From assembly GCA_030635405.1 (NCBI GenBank), contig DAOVZA010000049.1, forward strand, positions 1 through 9,298: DNA of 9,298 bases. The letters run 5' to 3'. This DNA comes from Desulfocapsa sp. Lineage in GTDB: Bacteria > Desulfobacterota > Desulfobulbia > Desulfobulbales > Desulfocapsaceae. The notes under the pieces were generated by a model, which saw nothing but the letters and a program-made list of their open reading frames with translations, had not been told where the DNA came from and did no database searches. Below are positions 1 through 7,025 of the stretch, piece by piece. A program made the position numbers and the translations under genes. Every line of letters begins with the position of its first letter. Positions within the stretch are counted from its first letter, which is position 1.

Positions 1-438
1 CCTTTACTCCTCCTTTTGACACTGACTGTGTTTCCTGGAAATGCGTGGGCTGTGCAAAGTCACGGCGCACCGGAAGGTTTGTACGTCCATCAATTGGCCC
101 ATATCTTTTATACTGCTGCGATGTGTTATCTTTTCTGGGATATTCGTCGCAGTGAATTTGAATCAAAGGGATGGCGTTTTTTACAAATATTTTGTGTTTG
201 TATAGTTCTCTGGAATATTGTGGCATTTACTGGCCACTCTCTTTCTTCCTATGTGGCCGATGCCCATTTGACACGGGAAGGAGGCTATTTAACCACAAGG
301 CTGGAAGGGCCTTTTGATTTTATTAAAACCCTGTATTATTTTACCAAGCTTGATCATCTTTTCAGTGTTCCGGCCCTCTTTTTTCTCTACCTCGCAATGA
401 AATCTCTTTATGAAAAGAGTTGTGAGGAGGAAGTATGA
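1..438 (+). CDS. Small histidine-rich membrane protein, 5'-truncated, partner of the downstream kinase
   Basis: The frame is open from base 1 and ends at TGA 436-438. The true start lies upstream of the window. The TTG at nt 16 is unlikely to be the start, because the codons before it (Pro then a run of Leu) continue a signal-peptide core that ends in a typical A-W-A cleavage site near visible residue 17. The mature part has about three hydrophobic segments, near visible residues 31-46, 60-77 and 119-133. Histidines sit in or beside them: H30 and H34 (VHQLAH), H79 (FTGH), H89 and H119 (LDHLF). The stop overlaps the next start (ATGA, nt 435-438), which implies translational coupling with the kinase. 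No enzymatic domain is recognised. From memory, similar small proteins accompany membrane kinases in Desulfobacterota, but this is unverified. A role as the ligand- or redox-sensing half of a sensor pair is inference. Confidence 0.7.
   Translation, partial: PLLLLLTLTVFPGNAWAVQSHGAPEGLYVHQLAHIFYTAAMCYLFWDIRRSEFESKGWRFLQIFCVCIVLWNIVAFTGHSLSSYVADAHLTREGGYLTTRLEGPFDFIKTLYYFTKLDHLFSVPALFFLYLAMKSLYEKSCEEEV
424..430 (+). promoter_or_regulatory. Ribosome binding site for the PAS kinase, inside the preceding gene
   Basis: GAGGAGG lies 4 nt upstream of ATG 435 and within the coding end of the preceding gene. Together with the ATGA stop/start overlap it fixes the kinase start at 435 and points to coupled translation of the two membrane proteins. 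Confidence 0.75.
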
Positions 439-2000
439 CAAGTCTTCCCATGTCTCCAGCCATATTTCTTGATATGGGTGGCTCTATTGTAATCATTGTT
501 CTTTCATTTCTTTCCCTTCGCTATGCCTGGCTTCTTAGTCGTAAGCAGCCAGAAAATTTCCTCTGGGGGTTTCTTTTTTACTTCTGTTTGACTCTGGTCT
601 GTTTTTCAGTTTCGAGAGCAGTTGGGCATCTTCTTAAGCAAATACTTTTAATCTCTGGAAATACAGAGCAGTGGCATGTTCTTTCGCCATATTCTGGTGG
701 TTTCAACACTCTGTTGATGGTCTCTCTTGGTGCTGTAAGTATATTTTATCATAAAGGTATAGAAGGATTTCGTGCCATTCAGAAAAAGGCGCGTAGTTTG
801 AAGACAGCTAATCAAAAACTTGAAGAATCAGCCGACGAACTTCTTGCACTGAATGCAAATCTTGAGGACATGGTCGAAAGACGGACAAGAAAATTATCTG
901 TCTCTGAAAAGAAATTTCGTAATTTCTTTATTAATTCAAAGGATATGGTTTATTTTTGTAATGCAGAAAATAAGCTTGTGAATATGAATGTCGCAGGATT
1001 AGAGATGCTTGGATATTCCATGGCAGAAGAGAATAACCTTACGTTAACTGAGATTTTCTGTAATGAAGAAGACCTTGATGACTATCTGGAGACAATAGTA
1101 TCAGCAGGATTTATTGAAGACCTTGAAGTTGAGTTTGTAAGGTCTGACGGGACAGTGATTTACGTTCTTTTGTCAGCGAATGCAGTTTATGACGACGAGC
1201 GAAAATTTATCGGTTGTGAAGGAATTGCCAAAGATCTCACTCGTGTCAGAACCATGATGGAACAGCTTTCTTCCAGTGAGAAAATGGCTTCCGTTGGACA
1301 GATGGCTGCTGGTGTTGCGCATGAAATTAATACTCCATTGGGAGTCATCCTCGGATATTCTCAGTTGATGATGGATGATTTTACTCCTGAAAGTGAAGAA
1401 GGACAAAGTCTGCTGGTTATTGAACGTCAGGCAAAAGCCTGTCGTAAAATTGTAGCAGATCTGCTGAAATTCTCCCGTCAGTCAGAAAGTGCTCGTGAAG
1501 ATATTTTTATAAATGAAGTACTCGAAGATGTTCTGGCGGTAACTGAACATTCCCTGAATATGGATCATATCCATGCTCATCGTGATTTGAATGATAATTT
1601 ACCTGCCATAGTAGGAGATACTGAAAAATTGCGTCAGGTATTTGTCAATTTTATCAACAATGCACACCATGCCATGGAAGAACAGGGTGGTGGTGAAATC
1701 TTCCTGTCTTGTTACTACGAAAAAGAACCAAGTCAGGTTGTGGCGATAATTCGTGATACCGGTCATGGTATTCCCGAAGACGTTGTTACAAAGATTTTTG
1801 ATCCTTTCTTTACCACAAAATCTGTGGGCAAAGGTACAGGACTGGGCCTCTCTGTCTCCTATGGCATTGTGCAGGAGCATGGCGGAACTATCGAGGTTGT
1901 AAGTCCAGCTAAGGGCGAGGATGGTGAATTAAAAGGAACTGCTTTTTATGTAAAAATACCTGCAACACTGAAAGAAGCAGCTTCTGTAACTGATCAATAG
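435..2000 (+). CDS. Membrane-bound PAS sensor histidine kinase
   Basis: This 521-residue protein is a complete sensor kinase. Three hydrophobic segments (about 15-34, 42-62 and 88-106) form an N-terminal membrane domain with H65 (in SRAVGH) and H81. A predicted coiled coil (about 112-160) leads to a PAS domain (about 160-270). The HisKA domain carries the phospho-acceptor H296 in GVAHEINTPLG. The HATPase domain has all the expected boxes: N box around N405-N409, G1 box DTGHGIP (441-447), F box FDPFFTTK (455-462) and G2 box GKGTGLGL (465-472). It should autophosphorylate H296 and pass phosphate to a receiver, most simply the one encoded 45 nt downstream. There is no large periplasmic loop, so the signal is probably sensed in the membrane (quinone, heme or partner protein) or by the PAS domain. 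The kinase call is firm; the signal is unknown. Confidence 0.95.
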   Translation: MTSLPMSPAIFLDMGGSIVIIVLSFLSLRYAWLLSRKQPENFLWGFLFYFCLTLVCFSVSRAVGHLLKQILLISGNTEQWHVLSPYSGGFNTLLMVSLGAVSIFYHKGIEGFRAIQKKARSLKTANQKLEESADELLALNANLEDMVERRTRKLSVSEKKFRNFFINSKDMVYFCNAENKLVNMNVAGLEMLGYSMAEENNLTLTEIFCNEEDLDDYLETIVSAGFIEDLEVEFVRSDGTVIYVLLSANAVYDDERKFIGCEGIAKDLTRVRTMMEQLSSSEKMASVGQMAAGVAHEINTPLGVILGYSQLMMDDFTPESEEGQSLLVIERQAKACRKIVADLLKFSRQSESAREDIFINEVLEDVLAVTEHSLNMDHIHAHRDLNDNLPAIVGDTEKLRQVFVNFINNAHHAMEEQGGGEIFLSCYYEKEPSQVVAIIRDTGHGIPEDVVTKIFDPFFTTKSVGKGTGLGLSVSYGIVQEHGGTIEVVSPAKGEDGELKGTAFYVKIPATLKEAASVTDQ

Positions 2001-2032
2001 ATATTTGAAAATTTAGATTAACACAAACCACC

Positions 2033-2040
2033 AAAGGGAG
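2033..2040 (+). promoter_or_regulatory. Ribosome binding site for the receiver protein
   Basis: AAAGGGAG sits 5 nt before ATG 2046. It selects this ATG over the out-of-frame ATG at 2041-2043. The 45-nt gap from 2001 to 2045 holds no hairpin or convincing promoter. Confidence 0.6.
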
Positions 2041-2045
2041 ATGTC

Positions 2046-2432
2046 ATGGCTGAAATACTAGCGTTGGATGATGTACAAGATGCAACCGTATTGATTGGGA
2101 AAATACTATCTAAGAAGGGACATAAAGTACACTGTTTTACCGAAGAAGATAAGGCCATTGCCCATATAAAAGAGAATAAGGTTGACCTGGCTATTCTTGA
2201 TATAAAGCTTGAGAAAATGAGTGGTGTCGAAGTGTTAGGGCTTCTCAAAGAGGTTCAGCCATCTATGAAAGCTATTATGCTTACTGGCTATCCAACTGTT
2301 GAAACCGCCCGTGAGGCTATCAGTCTTGGTGCTGACGAATATTGTGTGAAACCCATTGATCGTGATGAACTGGAAGAAAAAGTGGAAAAGGTCCTCAAAA
2401 CAAGAGGAAATAAAAGCGCGATGAGCGTTTAA
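2046..2432 (+). CDS. Single-domain response regulator (receiver only)
   Basis: This 128-residue protein is a CheY-like receiver and nothing more. The acidic pocket D8/D9, phospho-acceptor D52 (in AILDIKL), switch residue T80 (in MLTGYP) and K102 (in CVKPID) are all present, so it should be phosphorylatable. Only about 15 residues follow the last receiver helix, leaving no room for a DNA-binding, AAA+ or GGDEF output. It lies between the kinase and the molybdo-enzyme gene, 45 nt after the former and 15 nt before the latter, so the upstream kinase is its likely donor. Output is probably by protein-protein contact or phosphorelay rather than direct promoter binding. Candidate partners are the HisKA-like protein at 5316-6974, the oxidoreductase, or an unlinked regulator. 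That part is inference. Confidence 0.93.
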   Translation: MAEILALDDVQDATVLIGKILSKKGHKVHCFTEEDKAIAHIKENKVDLAILDIKLEKMSGVEVLGLLKEVQPSMKAIMLTGYPTVETAREAISLGADEYCVKPIDRDELEEKVEKVLKTRGNKSAMSV

Positions 2433-2439
2433 GGAGAGG
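2431..2439 (+). promoter_or_regulatory. Ribosome binding site for the TorD-oxidoreductase fusion
   Basis: AAGGAGAGG overlaps the TAA stop of the receiver gene (2430-2432) and lies 8 nt before ATG 2448. It supports that start and tight coupling to the receiver gene. Confidence 0.75.
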
Positions 2440-2447
2440 TAGGTACA

Positions 2448-5297
2448 ATGGATATTAAAGCAACAAATCTGGCGAGAGCAAAGATTTATCAGTTTCTTTC
2501 CACCCTTTATCGTGATGAGATTCCTCTGTGGCTCATCGAGAAAATGGGACAAGAGGAATTCCTTGGTAAGATAAAAAAATTACAGGAAGTTTGTACTATC
2601 CAGGATTTCTGCTCCGGTCTTGGCCGTATGCGTGGAACTCTTGAGTCTGCAACTGCTGGAGAGGTTTTTAACGAGCTTCGTTATGAGTATGCTGATCTTT
2701 TTCTAAATGCCGGCAACAATCCCGCCTTTCCATATGAATCCTGCTACGTTTCAAGAGAGCCTCTTGTTATGCAGGAACCCGTTGTTAAAATGCGTGAGGT
2801 TATGAATAAAACAGGACTTCATAAGCATGAAGATTTCCTTGATCTTGATGACCATATCGCCGCAGAGCTTGAGCTCATGCGATATTTTGCAGAACAGGCT
2901 GCCTATAAAGGTGTAAAGCAGGTTAAAGAGTTTGACTTCCTGCGTGATCATCTTCTTGCCTGGGTTGTTGAGTTTTCAGCAGTTCTTACCAGTGCAGCGC
3001 AAACTGAATTCTATCGTGGACTTGCAGAGATCACCATGAGTTTTCTTTTCAACGAGCGCATGTTCAGCTTTGCCATGCTTTCAGAGCAGGCCGCCGATGA
3101 TTCCTATGCCTATATCCTGGAACATATGAGTGAGGCTGTGGCTTCGTTGGAACTTGGTGATGATTTTGTAACACTTGCAGAAGGAGCAGTTGCTCCTGAG
3201 AAATTAAAAAGTGTTAAATCCCATTGTTTTATCTGTCTTGGACTCTGTGGCCAGGATCTTAAGGTCAAAGATAATATTATTACTGGTTGTAAAGGACTTC
3301 CCGGTGATCCTAAAGGTGCTGGAAGGCTCTGTATTAAGGGCGCGAATGCGCATCACAACACCTACTCTGCATATAGATTAAAGAGCCCGCTGATTAAAGA
3401 AAACGGCAGATTCAGAAAGGCCAGTTGGGAAGAGGCACTTGATCTCACCGTTAATACTTTGAAGGGTATTGATCCAACAGAGGTTGGTTTTCATCGTGGT
3501 AATGACTTTAATAACTGGTGTCATGAAGCAGTTATGTCAGCCTACGGTACGCCCAATAAAGTTACTCATCGTCAGATGTGTGATAACCCTGCTCGTATGG
3601 CCAATGAGAAAAACTTCAGTGAGAAGCGTCCCTGGATTGATTACGAGAAATCTGAATTTATTATGCTTTTTGGTATCAATGAACTGGCCACATCTGCTGG
3701 ACAGCGGAAGGTTGCCAATCTGAAAAAAGCAGTTAAGCGTGGTTGTAAGCTGGTTGTTATCGATCCAAGACGTAGTGAAACCGCTAATATCGCATCTGAA
3801 TGGATTGCAATTAAACCTGGTACTGATGGTGCCATGGCCATGGCCATGTGCTATGTGCTGGTGAAGGACGATCTCTACAATAAAGAATTTGTTGGAGAGT
3901 GGACCTATGGATTTGAGGACTTCAAAAAACGTCTTATGGGTGAAGAAGACGGCATTGCCCGTACTCCTGAATGGGCAGCTGAAATCTGTGGCATCTCAGC
4001 GGGTACCATTTCACGTCTGGCTCATGAGTTCGCGATTGCTGCGCCAGCTGTTGGAGTAAATAGTTGGACAGGTGTTACCCAGGCTCCAAATACTCTGCAT
4101 GCTACACAGGCACTTATTGCCATGAATGGTCTCATGGGAGTTTTCGATGCACCTGGTGGTCCATCCATCATTCGTAAAAAGAAACTCGCTTCAGCTTGGG
4201 GTGAAGATCAGGCCAAACCACCAAATAATGCACCAAATTTCAAACTTAACAAAGGGCATCTCTGGAGTGGTTGGATTCCTGCATATTTTGAGAAAGATGT
4301 GGATGCAGGTAATCTGAAGGCAATGCTTTGTTACTTTGGTAATCCTGTAATGTCCTGTGGTAATGAAGATTCGGTTAAACGAGCGATTGAGAAACTGGAA
4401 TTTTCATGTTCCATCGATTGTTACATGTCCAATACTACAGAGCTTTGTGATGTTGTATTGCCGGATTGTACTTACCTTGAACAAAGTCGGGTCGTTGCTG
4501 ACTGGATGTATGAGTCATTTATTTCTCTTTTCCAGCGTGCGATTGAACCGATGTATGATTCAAAATCCGTGGTTTCTATCTTTCAGGAAATGGCCAAGCG
4601 TTTTGGCTACGGTGAGTACTTTACCTGGAAAAATGAAGACGAATTCCTTGAGAATCAACTCCGTAATCAGCCTATTACTTTAGAAGAACTGAAAAAGGTT
4701 GGATATCATATCACCGATGAACATGAGTATTACAAATATAAAGAATGGGGTTCCATGAATCCACCTGCGGGTTATGGATCATCCGGTAACACCAAGACCG
4801 GAAAGTATAACTTTATGAATCCTCTTGCCGAAGAAAATGGTGTGGATGGACTGCCCGATTATAAAGATCCTTGGGAAGACTGGCCAGAACTTGAGCCGGA
4901 TACTGAGTTTCCAATGATTACCGGTTTTTTCCGGGTGATTGAGCATGAACATACATCAACATTCTGGAATGTTTCACTGATGAAGGCCTGTGGATCGAAT
5001 CCTGTCTGGATTAATTATGTGGATGCCAAGGAACTCGGTATTGAAGATGGCGATAGTGTAAAAGTTACCTCACCATGGGCATCCATTGAATCCACCGCTA
5101 AGGTAACCTGGGGTATTCGTCAGGGTGTTCTTGCTGCTGCCGGTGGTTTTGGTCACAAGTATGGCTTGGAAGGTGATCCTAAATATCCACAATTCAAAGG
5201 GTTTAATACCAACATGTTGCTGCGCCCCAATACAACTTGTAAATGGACGGCAACACCTCCATTGAAGTATATCAAAACCAAAATCGAAAAAATCTGA
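2448..5297 (+). CDS. TorD-family chaperone fused to a DMSO-reductase-family Mo/W-bisMGD oxidoreductase
   Basis: This 949-residue protein joins two normally separate functions. Residues 1 to about 240 match the TorD/DmsD/NarJ chaperone fold, with YADLF (81-85), PYESCY (95-100) and DDHIAAELELM (134-144). Such chaperones hold apo-enzyme during cofactor insertion. From about 255 the catalytic subunit begins: [4Fe-4S] ligands C260, C263, C267 and C295 (CxxCxxxC, then 27 residues, then C), with K297 in the usual electron-relay position. C378 (HRQMCDNPARM) is the likely Mo/W ligand. DPRRSE (439-444) follows within the molybdopterin domain, and a C-terminal dinucleotide-binding domain spans about 820-945. 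The family includes polysulfide/thiosulfate reductase, arsenate reductase and acetylene hydratase. I cannot assign the substrate. There is no Tat or Sec signal, so it should be cytoplasmic. No ferredoxin-like or membrane-anchor subunit gene adjoins it. The neighbouring TauE-type permease hints at sulfur chemistry, by inference only. Confidence 0.93.
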   Translation: MDIKATNLARAKIYQFLSTLYRDEIPLWLIEKMGQEEFLGKIKKLQEVCTIQDFCSGLGRMRGTLESATAGEVFNELRYEYADLFLNAGNNPAFPYESCYVSREPLVMQEPVVKMREVMNKTGLHKHEDFLDLDDHIAAELELMRYFAEQAAYKGVKQVKEFDFLRDHLLAWVVEFSAVLTSAAQTEFYRGLAEITMSFLFNERMFSFAMLSEQAADDSYAYILEHMSEAVASLELGDDFVTLAEGAVAPEKLKSVKSHCFICLGLCGQDLKVKDNIITGCKGLPGDPKGAGRLCIKGANAHHNTYSAYRLKSPLIKENGRFRKASWEEALDLTVNTLKGIDPTEVGFHRGNDFNNWCHEAVMSAYGTPNKVTHRQMCDNPARMANEKNFSEKRPWIDYEKSEFIMLFGINELATSAGQRKVANLKKAVKRGCKLVVIDPRRSETANIASEWIAIKPGTDGAMAMAMCYVLVKDDLYNKEFVGEWTYGFEDFKKRLMGEEDGIARTPEWAAEICGISAGTISRLAHEFAIAAPAVGVNSWTGVTQAPNTLHATQALIAMNGLMGVFDAPGGPSIIRKKKLASAWGEDQAKPPNNAPNFKLNKGHLWSGWIPAYFEKDVDAGNLKAMLCYFGNPVMSCGNEDSVKRAIEKLEFSCSIDCYMSNTTELCDVVLPDCTYLEQSRVVADWMYESFISLFQRAIEPMYDSKSVVSIFQEMAKRFGYGEYFTWKNEDEFLENQLRNQPITLEELKKVGYHITDEHEYYKYKEWGSMNPPAGYGSSGNTKTGKYNFMNPLAEENGVDGLPDYKDPWEDWPELEPDTEFPMITGFFRVIEHEHTSTFWNVSLMKACGSNPVWINYVDAKELGIEDGDSVKVTSPWASIESTAKVTWGIRQGVLAAAGGFGHKYGLEGDPKYPQFKGFNTNMLLRPNTTCKWTATPPLKYIKTKIEKI

Positions 5298-5315
5298 TTG
5301 GAGTGAAGTAGGATT

Positions 5316-6974
5316 ATGACGTTGTTGCAGGAACAGAAATATCTCAAGGTTTTCCAGAAGGTTACTAAGCTGACCTCCATGGTTCTTGACCATCAGCAGG
5401 TGATGGATACCATCGTCCGAAGTTTGCCGGATCTTATGGCAGTGGACGCGGCAACCATTCGCCTGCTTGATGCAGAGACCGGTCAGTTTGTTATGGGCTC
5501 CGCCCATGGCCTTTCTATGGAGTACCTCTCTCGTTTGAGTATTGATTCAGATGAGACCATGGAGATGATTCGTTCCGGCTATCCGGTTGCCAAAACTGAC
5601 GTGGATCAGGAACCTGGCAATAAAAATCAGAAACTGGTGCAGAATGAGGGCGTGAAAGCTGTTCTCACTCTGCCCATTATTTTCCAGGATGCCATCATCG
5701 GGATGCTGCGGCTTTTGACCCGGGAAAAACGGATTTTTACCGCAGATGAGATTTCATTTTCCATGGCACTTGCCGAGCAGGTGGGTATCGCTATCTCCAA
5801 TAGCAGAATGTTTACGGAGATGGAAAATCAGGTCGATTTCATGAAGGAAATCCAGGAACTTTCAACCTTGGTGAATTCAAGTCTGGATCTGTCCGCAGTA
5901 CTTGATACCATCGTTGAACGGCTTCCGCGGTCTCTTGGGTGTAAAGGATGTTCCATTCGTCTTCTTCAGTCTCAGTCTAATCAACTGGAGCTGGTGGCAT
6001 CACACGGTTTATCGAAAACTTATTTAAAACGAGGGCATGTTGAGAATGAAAAGAATGTAGAAGCAGCCCTGTCCGGTTCTCCTGTCTCTATCTTTGACGT
6101 GAGACAGGATGACCGGATTATTTATAAAAAGAATATGGAAGAAGAAGGTATTAAATCACTTCTTTCTGTTCCCATTAAAGCGGGACGTGACGTTATAGGT
6201 GTTTTACGTATTCTCTCCGATGTCTCCCGTTGTTTTACCAGCAGTGAAATAAATTTTGCAGTGACTGCAGCAGAGGTTGGTGGAGTGGCTATCCGTAACG
6301 CTAAAACCTATCAGCAGATCACTCTGCTTTTTAATCAAATTGAGGAAAATGAGCGATTTCTTGCCAATATTCTTGATTGTATCAGGCCGCAGTTACTGGT
6401 TGTAGATAAAGAAAAGCACTTGATTCTGGTGAATAAGGTTCTGCAGAAAGTGATGAATCGTTCTGAAAATGAGCTTTTGGGCGCTGATTATTTCACTCTT
6501 TTAGAAAATCAGGAATGTGAGGAAATGGAGTGTCCGGTGAGCAAAGTTCTGGAAACCGGAAAAAGTGCAGCTTTCACTCATAAGATCATTCAAAATGGTG
6601 AGGAACGGTGGTGTGAACGGACTGCTTCTCCCATGATTGGACAGGATGGTGAAGTAGAATTTGTCATAGAAGTTATTCGTGACGTTACGGCTAAAAGACA
6701 GCTTGAGGGAGAGCAACTGGCGCGAGTGAAACTACAAGGGGTGGTTGAACTTGCAGGTACGGTGGCTCATGAAATTAATACACCTCTGTTTGCTGCCTTG
6801 GGAACAGCCCAATTACTCGAAGAAGACCTGAAGGATCAGGAACTCGTTGATGATGTGGCTACAATTATAAGAAATCTTAAAAACATAGGGGTTCTGACAA
6901 AGAAGATGACAGGTATGACCGGTTTTGAAAGTAGAGACTATGTCGGTGATGCCAAAATTGTTGAAATAAAATGA
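5316..6974 (+). CDS. GAF-GAF-PAS sensor with C-terminal HisKA-like segment and no ATPase domain
   Basis: This 552-residue protein has no signal peptide or membrane segment. GAF1 spans about 20-168 and GAF2 about 190-332. GAF2 begins with a CxxC pair (C209, C212) and has the common features GLSKTYL and EEGIKSLLSVPI. The PAS domain spans about 346-456, with C401 and C406. The HisKA-like segment (about 470-540) places H485 in TVAHEINTPLF, nearly the same as the H-box of the membrane kinase upstream. The protein ends at residue 552 (GDAKIVEIK, then TGA) with no N, G1, F or G2 box, and only 51 nt precede the next gene, so no decayed ATPase remnant fits there. It cannot autophosphorylate alone. It may be phosphorylated in trans, form mixed dimers with the 435-2000 kinase, or act as a phosphotransfer or decoy protein. 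Its start follows the oxidoreductase stop by 18 nt, with a modest GTAGGA ribosome site. Confidence 0.9.
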   Translation: MTLLQEQKYLKVFQKVTKLTSMVLDHQQVMDTIVRSLPDLMAVDAATIRLLDAETGQFVMGSAHGLSMEYLSRLSIDSDETMEMIRSGYPVAKTDVDQEPGNKNQKLVQNEGVKAVLTLPIIFQDAIIGMLRLLTREKRIFTADEISFSMALAEQVGIAISNSRMFTEMENQVDFMKEIQELSTLVNSSLDLSAVLDTIVERLPRSLGCKGCSIRLLQSQSNQLELVASHGLSKTYLKRGHVENEKNVEAALSGSPVSIFDVRQDDRIIYKKNMEEEGIKSLLSVPIKAGRDVIGVLRILSDVSRCFTSSEINFAVTAAEVGGVAIRNAKTYQQITLLFNQIEENERFLANILDCIRPQLLVVDKEKHLILVNKVLQKVMNRSENELLGADYFTLLENQECEEMECPVSKVLETGKSAAFTHKIIQNGEERWCERTASPMIGQDGEVEFVIEVIRDVTAKRQLEGEQLARVKLQGVVELAGTVAHEINTPLFAALGTAQLLEEDLKDQELVDDVATIIRNLKNIGVLTKKMTGMTGFESRDYVGDAKIVEIK

Positions 6975-7013
6975 GTTGTTGCGATTTGGTTAACTAACTG
7001 ACCAATAAAAAGT

Positions 7014-7024
7014 AAAGGAGGGAG
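7014..7024 (+). promoter_or_regulatory. Strong ribosome binding site for the TauE/SafE fusion
   Basis: AAAGGAGGGAG contains a full AAGGAGG core 4 nt before ATG 7026. It is the strongest Shine-Dalgarno sequence in the window and fixes the start just before the signal peptide. The 51-nt gap (6975-7025) shows no clear promoter or hairpin. Confidence 0.75.
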
Positions 7025-7025
7025 T

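Noticed and set aside
3831..3848. GCCATG-type tandem repeat (three copies)
   Set aside because: It encodes AMAMAM (residues 462-467) within a helix of the molybdopterin domain. It is chance codon repetition, not a repeat element.
5070..5507. 145-codon open frame on the minus strand across the oxidoreductase/GAF gene junction
   Set aside because: It overlaps two well-supported plus-strand genes. Its translation is rich in His, Cys and Gln with no recognisable domain, as expected of a shadow frame.
5316..6974. Interpretation of the GAF/PAS protein as a kinase broken by a recent nonsense mutation or frameshift
   Set aside because: Only 51 nt separate its stop from the next gene, and no HATPase boxes are found in any frame there. 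The short defined tail also looks like a natural end.
6979..7009. Possible promoter (TTGCGA, 17-nt spacer, CCAATA) before the permease gene
   Set aside because: The -10 match is poor and no conserved extended motif is present. It is not strong enough to call.
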